A DNA stretch of 42,428 nt. It comes from Rhodocyclaceae bacterium UBA2346. GTDB taxonomy: Bacteria > Pseudomonadota > Gammaproteobacteria > Burkholderiales > Rhodocyclaceae. Shown here piece after piece: positions 1 to 9,966 of the stretch. The stretch spans positions 1 to 42,428 of the forward strand of contig DDUE01000087.1 in NCBI GenBank assembly GCA_002344625.1, given 5' to 3'. The position numbers and the translations under genes were made by a program. Numbering within the stretch: position 1 is the stretch's first letter; each line of letters starts with the position of its first letter. The notes below the pieces were generated by a model that searched no databases, was not told the DNA's origin, and saw nothing but the letters and a program-made list of their open reading frames with translations.

Positions 1-781
1 GATGGCGGCCGAGCACCGGCAGGCGCAGCAGCCAGGCGTCCCACGCGCGCCGGAACGCGATGCCCTTCAACGCGGCGTGGAGCGCGATGCCGCCGGCGCC
101 GACGCCCACCAGCAGCAGCCAGCCCCAGCCGCGCAGGAAATCCGACATGAAGATCATGCTGCGGGTGAGGAAGGGCAATGCCTGCTTGCCTTGCTGGAAC
201 ACGGTCACGACCTGGGGCACGACGTAGGTCATCAGCCCGATTACGACCAGGGCCGCGACCACCGCGACGATGACCGGGTAGAGCAGGGCCTGGAGGGTCT
301 TCTGGCGCAGCGCGCTGCGCTGCTCGAGGTAGTCGCACAGCTGGTTCATGACCCGGCCGAGTTCGCCCGACTTTTCGCCGGCCGCGACCGAGGCGCGGTA
401 GATGGCCGGAAACGCCGCGGGGTAGCGGTCGAGCGCGGCGCGCAGGCTGTGGCCGGCGAGAATCTCGGAGCGGATGCCGGCCAGTAGCTGGCGGGTGGCT
501 TCGCCCTCGGCCTGCTCGGTGAGCGCCGACAGGGCTTGTTCGACCGTGAGCCCCGACGACAGCAGTGTCGCCCACTGGCGCGACAGCAGCACCAGTTCCG
601 ATTCGCGCAGCTTGCGGGTGCGCTTGCCGGCGTCGGTCCGCCCGGACACGCTCGAGACTTCGACCGGAAACAGGCCGCGCTCGCGCAACAGTGTGCGCGC
701 GGCACGGCTGGTGTCGGCTTCGAGCACGCCGGCGCTTTCCTGTCCCTGGTTGTCGACGGCGCGGAAACGGAACGCGGTCAT
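1..781 (-). CDS. gspF: Type II secretion inner-membrane protein GspF (3' end outside window)
   Basis: GspF is the polytopic inner-membrane platform protein of the type II secretion system and contacts the GspE ATPase. Reading leftward from the ATG at 781, the frame stays open to the window edge for about 260 codons. It begins MTAFRFRAVDNQGQE, the usual GspF N-terminus, then LSRQWATLLSSGLTVEQAL at the start of the first T2SF domain, and AAGEKSGELG further on. Hydrophobic stretches near residues 170-190 and 225-240 fit the membrane segments. It lies 6 bp after gspE in the same operon. About a third of the usual roughly 400-residue protein is missing because of the window edge, not because of mutation. 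Confidence 0.93.
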   Translation of the reverse strand, partial: MTAFRFRAVDNQGQESAGVLEADTSRAARTLLRERGLFPVEVSSVSGRTDAGKRTRKLRESELVLLSRQWATLLSSGLTVEQALSALTEQAEGEATRQLLAGIRSEILAGHSLRAALDRYPAAFPAIYRASVAAGEKSGELGRVMNQLCDYLEQRSALRQKTLQALLYPVIVAVVAALVVIGLMTYVVPQVVTVFQQGKQALPFLTRSMIFMSDFLRGWGWLLLVGVGAGGIALHAALKGIAFRRAWDAWLLRLPVLGRH

Positions 782-787
782 CGTCGC

Positions 788-2257
788 TCAGTCCCGGGTC
801 GCGCGCAGCAACTCTTCGGCCGAGGTGAGTCCGGCCGCGAGATGGCGCAGGCCGTCATCGCGCAGGCTGCGCGACTGGTGGGCGCGCACATGCGCCCGCA
901 GCCGCGCTTCGTCGGCGCCGTCGTGAATGAGCCGGGCCAGCGTTTCGTCGGTATTGATGAGTTCGTAGATGCCGCTGCGCCCGGCGTAAGCGGTATGGCC
1001 GCAGCTGGCGCAGCCCGTGGCCGTCCACAGTTCGGCGGGGCAGTGCTCGCCGAACAGCGCGTGATCGGCCGCGGCGGCCGGACGCGCGACGCGACAGGCG
1101 CCGCACAGGCGCCGCACCAGTCTTTGCGCCAGCACGCCGCGCAGGGTGGAGGCGAGGAGAAACGGTTCGACCCCCATGTCGACCAGCCGGGTGACCGCCG
1201 ACGGCGCATCGTTGGTATGCAGGGTCGCCAGCACCAGGTGGCCGGTGAGGCTGGCCTGGACCGCGATCTGCGCGGTCTCGAGATCGCGGATCTCGCCGAT
1301 CATGATCACGTCGGGATCCTGCCGCAGAATGGCGCGCAAGGCCTTCGCGAAGCTCAGCCCGATGCGCGCGTTGGCCTGGATCTGGCCGACGCCGGGCAGA
1401 TCGAACTCGACCGGGTCCTCGACCGTGACGATGTTGAGCCGGCCCGCGTCCATCGTCTGGAGGGCCGCGTAGAGGGTCGTGCTCTTGCCCGAACCGGTCG
1501 GTCCGGTGACCAGCACGATGCCATGCGGCTGGCGCAGCAGGCCGGCGAAGCGTTCGCGGGTGTCGTCCGCCATGCCCAGGGTGTCGAGCCCGATGCGGGC
1601 GGCGGCCTTGTCGAGCACCCGCAGCACCAGGCGCTCGCCGTGGGTGGTGGGCAGCGTCGATACCCGCACGTCGACGGCGCGTCCCGCCAGGCGCAGGCCG
1701 ATGCGGCCATCCTGGGGCAGGCGCTTCTCGGCGATGTCGAGGCTGGCCATGATCTTGATGCGCGATGCCATGGCCGCGTGCAGGCCGCGATGGGGCTGGG
1801 CGATGTCGCGCAGCACGCCGTCGCGGCGCAGCCGCACCACCGACTTGGTTTCGTAGGGCTCGATATGGATGTCGGACGCCCCTTCGCGCACCGCCTGGGT
1901 CAGCAGCGCATTGATCATGCGGATGATCGGTGCGTCGTCCTGGCTTTCGAGCAGGTCGGCGACCGCCGGCATGTCGGTCATCAACTGGCCGAGGTCGATG
2001 TCCTGCCCGACATCGGCGAGCACGTCGGCGGCGGTGTTGTCGTCGCCGCCGTAGCATTCCGCCAGGTGCGCCTCGAACGCCTGTGCCGAGACGCGCACGA
2101 TGTTCATCGCCATCGCGAATTCGCGCCGCACCTCGGCCAGCGCCCCCGGGCTGGCGTCTTCGCGCAGGATGAGCTCGGCGCCCTCGTCGGCGCGTGCCCG
2201 CACGAGGATACCCTGCTTGCGGGCGAAGCCGTAGGGCAGGCCGCGATCCGGGCTCAT
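788..2257 (-). CDS. gspE: Type II secretion ATPase GspE
   Basis: This is the cytoplasmic hexameric ATPase that powers pseudopilus assembly in type II secretion. The 489-residue product has an N-terminal GspL-binding region, the Walker A motif GPTGSGKST at residues 252-260, a Walker B region [12 protein letters not shown], and a C-terminal zinc-binding pair (CGAC ... CASC) typical of GspE and PilB proteins. Length is normal for the family. Its ATG overlaps the gspD stop by 4 bp, so translation is probably coupled. The order C-D-E-F and the Asp-box and His-box segments separate it from a type IV pilus PilB, although PilB/GspE assignment always rests partly on context. Confidence 0.96.
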   Translation of the reverse strand: MSPDRGLPYGFARKQGILVRARADEGAELILREDASPGALAEVRREFAMAMNIVRVSAQAFEAHLAECYGGDDNTAADVLADVGQDIDLGQLMTDMPAVADLLESQDDAPIIRMINALLTQAVREGASDIHIEPYETKSVVRLRRDGVLRDIAQPHRGLHAAMASRIKIMASLDIAEKRLPQDGRIGLRLAGRAVDVRVSTLPTTHGERLVLRVLDKAAARIGLDTLGMADDTRERFAGLLRQPHGIVLVTGPTGSGKSTTLYAALQTMDAGRLNIVTVEDPVEFDLPGVGQIQANARIGLSFAKALRAILRQDPDVIMIGEIRDLETAQIAVQASLTGHLVLATLHTNDAPSAVTRLVDMGVEPFLLASTLRGVLAQRLVRRLCGACRVARPAAAADHALFGEHCPAELWTATGCASCGHTAYAGRSGIYELINTDETLARLIHDGADEARLRAHVRAHQSRSLRDDGLRHLAAGLTSAEELLRATRD

Positions 2258-4398
2258 TGCAGCCGCGAGCCGCCGTTGACCGGCACGATGGTCGCCTCGA
2301 CGACCGGTGCCGGCGCCTGGGTGGCGGGGTCGCCCGAACGGTCGAACGCGGGCAGCGTCGGTGCCGCCGGTTCATTGCGCATCAGGCGCACCTGATCGGT
2401 GATCTCGCGCTGCTGTCCGATCACGTAGTCGTAGCGCGATTGGGTGAGGTCGGTGTAGCTGTCCTGGTCGCGCATGATGACCGGGCGCAGGAACACGACC
2501 AGGTTGGTCTTGGTGCGCTTGCGGCTGTCGTAGCGGAACAGCGCACCGGCATACGGCAGGTCGCCGAGGAAAGGCACTTTCTCCTCGCCGGACGAGAAGC
2601 TGTCCTCGACCAGGCCGCCGAGTGCGATGATCGCGCCATCGTCGACCAGCACGGTGGACTTGATCGAGCGGGTATTGGTGACCGGACCGAGCGAGACGTC
2701 GACCGTCGGCACCACCGACGAGGCTTCCTGGTAGATCTCCAGCTTGATCGAGCCGCCCTCGGAGATTTGCGGCCGCACCTCGAGGGTGAGCCCGACATCG
2801 CGCCGTTCGATCGTCTGGAACGGATTCTCGACCCCGGAGCCGCTGCCGGTGCTGGTGTATTGGCCGGTCACGAACGGCAGGTTGCGGCCGACGACGATCT
2901 TGGCCGCCTCGTTGTCGAGGGTGACCAGCGTCGGCGTCGACAGGATGTTGGTGCGGCTGTCGGTTTCCAGAAAACGCGCGAGCAGGCCCAGGTTGAAGAT
3001 CTCGACCATCTCGCCGCCGATCGGGATCGATACCGTTCCGGCGCCGATGAGGAGGTTCATGCCCTTGCCCACCGAGCCCGGGTTCGCCGCGGCGCCGAAA
3101 ATGTTCTGGCCCGCGCCGCCGAAGTTGGTGCCGCCGAAGGCGCCCGAGCCGGAGCTGCCGTCGGGAATGTTGGTGCTTTGCCACTGGATGCCGATCTCGG
3201 TGGCACGGTCGGAGGAAATCTCGGCGATCAGCGCTTCGATATACACCTGGGCGCGGCGGCGGTCGAGCTTGTCGATCACGTTGCGCAGGTTGCGATACAC
3301 GGCGTCGGGCGCCACGATGATCAGGGCGTTGTTGATCGGGTCGGCCTGCACCATGCCCGAGGTGGCGGTGGTCGTGGTATCGGATGCCGTGCTGAGGCCG
3401 CTGACGCTGCGGCCGTCCTGGCCGCCGGTGTTGCCGGCCAAGGTGGTCGTGGTGCTTGCGGGCGTCAGCGCCGCGCTGGTCTGGGTGAGGCTCGTGCTGC
3501 TGCCGTCGCCCGAAAGCGCGCTGTTCAAAGTCTGGGCGACCTTGGTCGCCTCGGCGTTCTTGAGATAGACCACGTGGATGTTGCCGCCCGCGCCCGGTTT
3601 GTCGAGCGAGGCCACCAGCTGGCGCACGCCGCGGATGCGGGCCGGGTTGTCGGACTGCACCAGCAGGCTGTTGGTGTGGGGTTCGGCGATGATGTTGACC
3701 CGCTGGGTCGGGTCGGCGAGGCCGGGCTGGGCGCTGGCGCCGCGGCCGTCGCCCAGCAGGCGATTGAGCGTGCCCGCGAGGTCGACCGCCACCGCGTTTT
3801 CGAGCTGGATCACCGTGACGTCGCCCTGGGGGACGTCGATCGATTCGATGATGCGCGCGATCCGGTTGATGTTCTCGGCATAGTCGGTGACCACCAGCAC
3901 GTTGTTCGACGGAAACGCGGTCACGGTATTGTTGGGCGACACCAGCGGCCGGACCACGGCCAGCATCTGCGCCGCCGATTCATGGCGCATCGCGAACACC
4001 TGGGTGACCAGGTTGTCGCCGTTCGAGGCGCGGTTGCCGCGGCCGACCGGCACGCCGTGCAGCTTGGCATCGGCTTCGGGCACGATCTTGACCACCCCCG
4101 GGCCTTCCACCGCGGTGAAGCCCTGCAGCCGGAGCGCCGACAGCAGGATTTGGTACGAGAGATCGCGTGAAACCGGGGTGTTGGTCACGATGTTGAGCGT
4201 GCCCTTGACGCGCGGATCGACAAGGAAGTTCTTGCCCGAGATCTTGCCGATTGCATCGATCACCGAGGCGATCTCGGCATTGGCAAAGTTCAGCGACACC
4301 GTCTGGTCGCTCGACACGTCGGCTGCCATGGCCTTGATCGGAAGGAACAATACGACACTGGCGATCAGGGCACGACCGACGCGGACAAATGAATTCAT
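2254..4398 (-). CDS. gspD: Type II secretion outer-membrane secretin GspD
   Basis: GspD forms the multimeric outer-membrane channel through which folded exoproteins leave the cell. The 714-residue protein starts with a signal peptide (hydrophobic residues 10-24, likely cleavage after AMA at about 25). N0-N3 domains follow, then the secretin domain with the conserved [14 protein letters not shown] near the C-terminus. A Ser/Thr/Gly-rich insertion inside the N3 region (about residues 295-345) is a known variable loop. It lies 7 bp downstream of gspC and overlaps gspE by 4 bp. Confidence 0.96.
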   Translation of the reverse strand: MNSFVRVGRALIASVVLFLPIKAMAADVSSDQTVSLNFANAEIASVIDAIGKISGKNFLVDPRVKGTLNIVTNTPVSRDLSYQILLSALRLQGFTAVEGPGVVKIVPEADAKLHGVPVGRGNRASNGDNLVTQVFAMRHESAAQMLAVVRPLVSPNNTVTAFPSNNVLVVTDYAENINRIARIIESIDVPQGDVTVIQLENAVAVDLAGTLNRLLGDGRGASAQPGLADPTQRVNIIAEPHTNSLLVQSDNPARIRGVRQLVASLDKPGAGGNIHVVYLKNAEATKVAQTLNSALSGDGSSTSLTQTSAALTPASTTTTLAGNTGGQDGRSVSGLSTASDTTTTATSGMVQADPINNALIIVAPDAVYRNLRNVIDKLDRRRAQVYIEALIAEISSDRATEIGIQWQSTNIPDGSSGSGAFGGTNFGGAGQNIFGAAANPGSVGKGMNLLIGAGTVSIPIGGEMVEIFNLGLLARFLETDSRTNILSTPTLVTLDNEAAKIVVGRNLPFVTGQYTSTGSGSGVENPFQTIERRDVGLTLEVRPQISEGGSIKLEIYQEASSVVPTVDVSLGPVTNTRSIKSTVLVDDGAIIALGGLVEDSFSSGEEKVPFLGDLPYAGALFRYDSRKRTKTNLVVFLRPVIMRDQDSYTDLTQSRYDYVIGQQREITDQVRLMRNEPAAPTLPAFDRSGDPATQAPAPVVEATIVPVNGGSRLQ

Positions 4399-4405
4399 GC
4401 GGTGA

Positions 4406-4933
4406 TTATCTCAGATTGGCCGGGTCCGGCAGGGCGGGATTGCCTGGGTTGATGACGACCGGCGCGACGCCGCCCGCAAGCGGCGTGCGCTGCAGTTGCA
4501 CGATCTCGCGCACGCCGGCGCGCTCGATATCGACGTGCGAAGCATGCAGCGCCGCCAGGACGACGCCGGGAACGATCTGCTCACCGATCACGAAAGCGCC
4601 AACCTTGCCGCCGGTCGGCTTGATCAGGGCGAATCCCTGGTCGGTGCCGAATCCGGTTGCGACGCCGACCAACTCGAAGCCCTCGCTCACCCAGATTGCC
4701 GACTGCGGCGCCTGGCGCTCACTGTGGCTGCTGGCGATCGGCGCGCGGGTGGCGAGCCGCTGGGCCGCGACGCGCGGGTCGGTGACCGACTGGAAGTCGG
4801 CCGCGAGCCCTTGGGGCTGGGTGAGACGAAGCATCAACTCGGCGGCGATCCAGGCGGTGAATGCAATCGACAGCAGCCACGCGATCGCGACCAGAGCGCG
4901 GGTCGAACGACCGGACAGACGATGCTTGATCAT
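4406..4933 (-). CDS. gspC: Type II secretion protein GspC
   Basis: GspC links the inner-membrane platform to the GspD secretin across the periplasm. I chose the ATG at 4933, which gives a 175-residue protein starting MIKHRLSGRSTRALVAIAWL. The upstream in-frame extension is Arg/Pro-rich and reads like non-coding sequence. There is one N-terminal membrane segment (residues 13-36), then a periplasmic HR-domain-like region with GFGTDQGFALIKPTGGK. It is short, with no PDZ domain after the HR region, which fits the minimal GspC type. It is the first gene of the operon. No good Shine-Dalgarno sequence precedes the start. Confidence 0.85.
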   Translation of the reverse strand: MIKHRLSGRSTRALVAIAWLLSIAFTAWIAAELMLRLTQPQGLAADFQSVTDPRVAAQRLATRAPIASSHSERQAPQSAIWVSEGFELVGVATGFGTDQGFALIKPTGGKVGAFVIGEQIVPGVVLAALHASHVDIERAGVREIVQLQRTPLAGGVAPVVINPGNPALPDPANLR

Positions 4934-5041
4934 GGAATACGTGTTGGCCGACACAGAAGGCGGAATAGTACTACGCCGCCCGGTATCGATCGGGGTTTCT
5001 TTCCCGTGCGGCGGGCTGGCGCGCGAACCGCGCGTTCGATG

Positions 5042-5070
5042 AAAAACCGGCCGGGGCGGACCCCGGCCGG
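5042..5070 (-). terminator. Rho-independent terminator downstream of the PhoX gene
   Basis: Read on the minus strand, a GC-rich hairpin (stem CCGGCCGGG / CCCGGCCGG) is followed at once by TTTTT. It lies about 40 bp beyond the phosphatase stop codon and before gspC, so it separates the two transcription units. Confidence 0.8.
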
Positions 5071-5108
5071 GAAGCACGACCGCGGCGCATCCGCGGCCTT
5101 TCGCGCGC

Positions 5109-7070
5109 TCAGCTGCCGATCACGCCACCGTCATCCTTGGTGATGACGACGGTCGCCGAACGCGGCAACGCGTTGCCGCCTTCCGGCCAGTGGCTGTCGC
5201 CGGCCTCGCCGGGGTGCTGGATGTTGATGAACATGGTCTTGCCGTCCGGCGTGAAGGTCAGACCGGTGACCTCGCATTCCTTGGGCCCGACGAAGAAGCG
5301 GCGGATTTCCTTGCTGACCGGGTCGGCGCACAGCATCTGGTTGTTGCCCTGGCCTTCGTATTCGCCGGCATTGCTGTAGTTGCCGTCGGTTTGGATCCAC
5401 AGCCTGCCGAAGGCGTCGAAGCCGAGGCCGTCCGGGCTGTTGAAGGTGTTGTCGGCGGTGATGTTGGCCGAACCCGACTTGAGGTCGCTGCGGTCGGTGT
5501 ATCTGACCGGGTTGCCGGCCAGCACGAAGATGTCCCATTCGAACGTGGTCGCCGCGGCATTGCCGCCGGTTTCGCGCCAGCGCACGATCTGTCCGTAGCG
5601 GTTGGCGGCGCGCGGGTTGGCGTCGTCGGTCGTGCTGCGCCCGGAGTTGTTGGTGAGGGTCACATACACTTCGCCCGAGCTCGGGTGCACGGTCACCCAT
5701 TCCGGGCGGTCCATCTTGGTGGCGCCCACCGCGTCGGCGGCCAGGCGGGTGAGGATCAGCACCTCGGCCTGGTTGGCGAAGCGGCTGTCGGCCGCCAGCA
5801 CCGGGTTGGCGGCCTTGTCGAGCAGGATCCACTCGCCGTCGCCCATGAAGTCGCCGCTGGCGGCACCATCCTTGAACTTCGCCACGTAGAGCTTGCCGCT
5901 GTCGAGCAGGGTGGCGTTGTCTCCGCCTTCGCGATAGACGCCATCCGACACGAACTTGTAGACGTAGTCGTTGGCCTGGTCGTCACCGGTATAGACGACG
6001 ATGCGCTTGTCGGCGGTCAGCGCGTAGGCGGCGTTCTCGTGTTTGATCCGGCCCAGCGCGGTACGCTTTTTCGGGGTCGAGCCGGGGTTGAAGGGGTCGA
6101 TCTCGACGATCCAGCCGAAGCGGTTGGATTCGTTGGGTTCCTTCACGTAGTCGAAGCGGTCGACGACCTGTTCCCAGCCGTAGAACGTGCTCGTGCCGGA
6201 CAGGCCATAGCGCTTCTGCGCGTCGTTGCGGCTGTCGGCGCCGGAGGTGGTGCCGAAGTAGTTGTTGAAGTTCTCCTCACAGGTGAGGTAGGTGTTCCAC
6301 GGTGTCCAGCCATTGCCGCAGTTGTTGAAGGTGCCGAGCACCTGCCGGCCGCTGGGGTCGGCGCTGGTCTTGAGCAGGTCGGCGCCGGCGGCCGGGCCGG
6401 TGAGCTCCATCGGGGTCGCGGCGGTGATGCGGCGGTTGTAGGCCGAGTCGAGCACGATCTCCCACTTGCCGGCGGTGTTGCGGCGGATGTGGATGACGGA
6501 CACGCCGTGCGCATTGATGGCCTTTTCGGCGCGTTCGGTGGTCATCGGGCCGGCGTCGTTGGCGCCGAACAGCCAGGCGTAGATGCCTGCGTCGGTCGTG
6601 GTGGTGTACTCGTGGTTCATCACCAGCAGGCCTTCGGTGTTGCTGTTGGCGAGCGGGAAGTAATGGATGCCGTCATGGTTGTCACCCACCTGGCGGGCCT
6701 GGGCCGCGGCGCTGTCGCTGCCGTCGCCGGCCCAGCTCGAACCGGGGCCGGCGGTGAACAGCGGCGCACCCCAGGGGGCCAGCACGGCGGCGGTGTAACC
6801 GGCGGCGATCGCCACGGTGTCCGCGGTCGAAATCGGAATCGCGGTGAATCCGAGCAGCGACGCGGGCGGAGTCGGTCCGCCGTCGTCCTTGCTCGAACTG
6901 CCGCCACAGGCCGCGAGCGGCCCGGCGAGGAATACAGCGGCGGACAGGCCGAGACCGGATTTCAGGAATCCGCGCCGGTTTACCGCCTTGTCGACCACCG
7001 CCTGGAAATGCTCGTTGGCCGAAGTATTGGTCGGGAGATCATCGGGGTCGATCTGATGAGACGCTTTCAT
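5109..7070 (-). CDS. PhoX family alkaline phosphatase (DUF839), Tat-exported
   Basis: This is a PhoX-type phosphatase; the family hydrolyses phosphomonoesters in the periplasm or at the cell surface and uses iron and calcium. The 653-residue protein has a Tat signal (NRRGFLK at 31-37 followed by a hydrophobic stretch). The signal ends in LAACG, so Cys55 could also be lipidated. Family blocks are visible: NHEYTTT, NNCGNGWTPWNTYLTCEEN, DRPEWVTVHPSSGEVY and NSPDGLGFDAFGRLW near the C-terminus. Length matches the family. It is monocistronic, with its own terminator. Substrate range and phosphate regulation cannot be read here; I saw no clear Pho box. Confidence 0.9.
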   Translation of the reverse strand: MKASHQIDPDDLPTNTSANEHFQAVVDKAVNRRGFLKSGLGLSAAVFLAGPLAACGGSSSKDDGGPTPPASLLGFTAIPISTADTVAIAAGYTAAVLAPWGAPLFTAGPGSSWAGDGSDSAAAQARQVGDNHDGIHYFPLANSNTEGLLVMNHEYTTTTDAGIYAWLFGANDAGPMTTERAEKAINAHGVSVIHIRRNTAGKWEIVLDSAYNRRITAATPMELTGPAAGADLLKTSADPSGRQVLGTFNNCGNGWTPWNTYLTCEENFNNYFGTTSGADSRNDAQKRYGLSGTSTFYGWEQVVDRFDYVKEPNESNRFGWIVEIDPFNPGSTPKKRTALGRIKHENAAYALTADKRIVVYTGDDQANDYVYKFVSDGVYREGGDNATLLDSGKLYVAKFKDGAASGDFMGDGEWILLDKAANPVLAADSRFANQAEVLILTRLAADAVGATKMDRPEWVTVHPSSGEVYVTLTNNSGRSTTDDANPRAANRYGQIVRWRETGGNAAATTFEWDIFVLAGNPVRYTDRSDLKSGSANITADNTFNSPDGLGFDAFGRLWIQTDGNYSNAGEYEGQGNNQMLCADPVSKEIRRFFVGPKECEVTGLTFTPDGKTMFINIQHPGEAGDSHWPEGGNALPRSATVVITKDDGGVIGS

Positions 7071-7174
7071 GCTGTGGCTCCGCTTCAGGGGTAAAGAAGA
7101 AAGAGCCGAAGTCTATGGAACCCTTGTTGCAGCAACGTGACCTTGGCGCGGCCGCGTCACGCGGCGGGCGCGGG

Positions 7175-7996
7175 CTAGCCCTGGCGCATGACGACTTCGC
7201 GCTGCGGGAAGGGGACGGTCAGGGCTTCTGTGTCGAACGCGAGCCTGATGCGCTCGAGCAGGTCGGCGCGCACGGGCCAGAAGTCCTCGGTCCGGACCCA
7301 GGGGCGAACGTTGATCGCGACGCAATGCTCGGCGAGCTCGGCAACCGTGACGACCGGCGCCGGTTCGGCGAGGATCCGCGGGTCTTCGCGCATCACCCGC
7401 CCGAGAACCCTCTTGGCATGGAGGAGATCGTCGGCATAGCTCACGTTGATCACGAGGTCGATGCGGCGGGTCGGCAGCGCGTTGAAGTTGATGATCCGGT
7501 CGTTGGCGATGTTGCCGTTCGGCACGATGATCACGCGATTGTCGGGGGTGCGGATGACGGTCGAGAAGATCCGGATTTCTTCCGGCACACCGGATACGCC
7601 GCCGGCTTCGATGAAATCGCCGACCTTGAAGGGCCGGAACAGGATCAGCATGATCCCCGATGCGAAGTTCGCGAGCGAATCACGCAGGGCGAGGCCGACC
7701 GCCAGACCGGCCGCGCCGAACACCGCGAGCATCGAGGTCGTGGGCACGCCGAGGTGGTCGAGGCCGGCGAGCACCACGACCGCAAGCAGGATCGCGTGAA
7801 TGATGTTGCCGAGAAAATGCACCAGCAAGGTGTCGACTTTGGCACGGGTAAGCACCATGCGGAACATGCGGGTGATGCGCCCGGCGATCCATTTGCCGAT
7901 GAACCAGATCGCGGCGGCGGTAAGAATTCGCAGCGTCCAGGGAATCACGATGAGATCGAAGAAGCCGGGCTCGGCGATGACCTTGAGGGAATCCAT
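7175..7996 (-). CDS. MscS-family mechanosensitive ion channel
   Basis: This is a small-conductance mechanosensitive channel that releases solutes on hypo-osmotic shock. The 273-residue product has three membrane segments at about residues 12-38, 58-80 and 88-110. The third is the Gly/Ala-rich pore helix (SMLAVFGAAGLAVGLALRDS). The MscS beta domain follows (FRPFKVGDFIEAGG, VIVPNGNIANDRIINF). Length is close to E. coli MscS (286 residues). It is transcribed alone. Confidence 0.93.
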   Translation of the reverse strand: MDSLKVIAEPGFFDLIVIPWTLRILTAAAIWFIGKWIAGRITRMFRMVLTRAKVDTLLVHFLGNIIHAILLAVVVLAGLDHLGVPTTSMLAVFGAAGLAVGLALRDSLANFASGIMLILFRPFKVGDFIEAGGVSGVPEEIRIFSTVIRTPDNRVIIVPNGNIANDRIINFNALPTRRIDLVINVSYADDLLHAKRVLGRVMREDPRILAEPAPVVTVAELAEHCVAINVRPWVRTEDFWPVRADLLERIRLAFDTEALTVPFPQREVVMRQG

Positions 7997-8117
7997 CCGT
8001 TTTCTCTAAAAAAAGGTGCAGGCAGGCACGCCCCGCCGTGCTGCGGCGAGGGGGTGTCGAGGCGGGGGGCAGGGTGTTCCCGCGCCCCTGCTGCAGGCGG
8101 GGGCGCGGAAGGGTCGA

Positions 8118-9791
8118 TCAGGGACAGGCGGTCTTGCCCGATCCGAGCGCGCGGTGCTTGGCCAGGGCCGCCGCCACCCGGCGATCGTGGCCGTAGATGT
8201 CGCGCCTGAAGCCCACACGGCCTTCATCCGTGACGCTGGCGGTCCAGTACCCGATCAGGATCGGAATCGGGCGATCGAGGTTCACCCGGCGGGTCCGTCC
8301 GCTGGCGAGCATTTCCTGAAACCGCTCGGGGCCGATTTCGCTCCGGTCGGCCAGCAGTTGCTCGACCAGGCTCACGGCTCCTTCGACCCGCACGCAACCC
8401 GAGCTGAATGCGCGACTGTCGCGCGCGAACAGGCCGCGGCTCGGCGTGTCGTGCAGGTACACCGAGAACGGGTTGGGAAAGCGGACGACCACTTGGCCGA
8501 GGGCATTGCCCGGCCCCGCGTCCTGACGCAGGTTGATCGCGCCGGGATGGTTCCAGTCGATCTCCTCGGGCGGGATCTGGATGCCCGACGCATCCAGCAC
8601 GCGGAAGCGGTTGCGTTCGAGATAGCCGATGTCGGCCTGGATCGCCGGCAGCTTGTCCTCGCGCAAAATGGTCGGCGGCACCGTCCAGGTCGGATTCAGC
8701 GTGAAATGGGTGATCTCCGAGCGCAGCAGCGGCGTGGGGCGCGAAGGTCGGCCAACCTGGGTGCGCGCGCTCCACACCGATTCGCCGTCGCGGAAGTAGC
8801 TGATGCGCGCACCGGCGACATCGACCAGCACGAAGTCCGAAACCGCCCGTCGGGCGAACCAGCGGGTGCGTTCGAGATTGACCTTGAGCTGTTCGACGCG
8901 CGCGGCCAGCGGGACGTTCAGCGCGTTCAGCGTCGCGCGCCCGACCACGCCGTCGGGTTCCAGTCCGTGGTCGCGCTGAAACCGCATGACGGCGTCGACG
9001 AGCTGCGGGTCGAAGACGGCCGCATCGGCGCTTTCGGGCGCCTCCGTCCGGCCGTAGCCGCCGAGACCGAGGCGCTGGCGCAGTGCGGGAACACGCTCGG
9101 ACGTCTCGCCCGCACGCAGCGACGGTCCGCCCGGAACTTCCGGCCAGCCCGACTCCGCCGTCTTGTCACGCAGGGTCACGAACGCCTTGCGCAACGCCGC
9201 ATACTGCGCGAGTTCGGGCCTGGCCTGCTCGAAAGCCGTGCCCAGATCGGCGATGTGCTCGAGCGCGAGCTTGCCGATGGCGGCAACGTCCGGATTCGTC
9301 CGCGCGCCGTCGAACTGCCAGTACGGCTCGACGCCTTCGGGGTCGAGCTTGCCGTAGCGAAGATGGGTGAGCGCCTGCAGGTAGGCGTGCGTCGCCAGGA
9401 TCTCTTCGCAGCTACGCGCCGGATCGGGCTCCTCGTCGGGATCTGCGGCGGATTCGCGCGCAGGGTTCGCCAGGATCTTGAGCAGGGGCTCGACCGCGTA
9501 GTCGTCGGGCTGCAGGCCGTCGTCGGCGATCAGTTCGAGTTCGGTGATGAGGGCCGAGAGCCGGCCACTCTCGTTCCAGAGCGGTTCGAATCCGGCTTGC
9601 TCGTAGAAAGCTTGCAGGTCTTGCGCCGAAACCTGGTTGCGCGGCCTGGGCGCGCCGGCCTCGGCCGCCGCCATCCGCTCGAGCTGATCGCGAATCTGGA
9701 CGGAACCGGGGGCGGGGGTCGGGACTTGCGCAAACGCCGTCGTGATCGGCAGCAGCAGGCATGAAAAAAGAGCGAATCTTATTGGTGACAA
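8118..9791 (-). CDS. L,D-transpeptidase of the YcbB (LdtD) family
   Basis: YcbB-type enzymes make 3-3 cross-links in peptidoglycan in the periplasm. The 557-residue protein has a signal peptide (cleavage after about residue 21, TAFA), a scaffold domain, a peptidoglycan-binding-like domain around residues 235-280 and a YkuD catalytic domain. The catalytic signature is present as HDTPSRGLFARDSRAFSSGC, with the nucleophile at about Cys466 and the following VRVEG. The other flank is a divergently transcribed second L,D-transpeptidase family gene. Length and architecture are normal for YcbB, so I expect an active enzyme. Confidence 0.93.
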   Translation of the reverse strand: MSPIRFALFSCLLLPITTAFAQVPTPAPGSVQIRDQLERMAAAEAGAPRPRNQVSAQDLQAFYEQAGFEPLWNESGRLSALITELELIADDGLQPDDYAVEPLLKILANPARESAADPDEEPDPARSCEEILATHAYLQALTHLRYGKLDPEGVEPYWQFDGARTNPDVAAIGKLALEHIADLGTAFEQARPELAQYAALRKAFVTLRDKTAESGWPEVPGGPSLRAGETSERVPALRQRLGLGGYGRTEAPESADAAVFDPQLVDAVMRFQRDHGLEPDGVVGRATLNALNVPLAARVEQLKVNLERTRWFARRAVSDFVLVDVAGARISYFRDGESVWSARTQVGRPSRPTPLLRSEITHFTLNPTWTVPPTILREDKLPAIQADIGYLERNRFRVLDASGIQIPPEEIDWNHPGAINLRQDAGPGNALGQVVVRFPNPFSVYLHDTPSRGLFARDSRAFSSGCVRVEGAVSLVEQLLADRSEIGPERFQEMLASGRTRRVNLDRPIPILIGYWTASVTDEGRVGFRRDIYGHDRRVAAALAKHRALGSGKTACP

Positions 9792-9966
9792 TGGTTTTCT
9801 CAGTTCGTTGCGCTGCTAGAATACTGACACTTCAAAACGCCCCGTGTCTAGGCAAGGGTTCGCGCTCATGCCGATTCGGGGCGGTCGATGTTGGGTGAAC
9901 CGCACGAAAACATCGCCTTTCAAGGCGGGCGTCCGGTTCAGGTCGTTTCAGGGGAGATCATAGCGC

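Noticed and set aside
536..4170. Long plus-strand open frames of up to 658 codons opposite gspE and gspD
   Set aside because: They are antisense shadows caused by high GC at the third codon position. Their products are rich in Arg, Gly, Asp and His with no domain, while the minus strand encodes clear secretion proteins.
5190..7094. 634-codon plus-strand frame opposite the PhoX gene
   Set aside because: It is antisense to a gene with recognisable PhoX motifs; its own product is low complexity Val/Gly/Ala.
8086..8112. GC-rich hairpin between the YcbB and MscS genes considered as a terminator
   Set aside because: The stem is strong but there is no T run on either strand.
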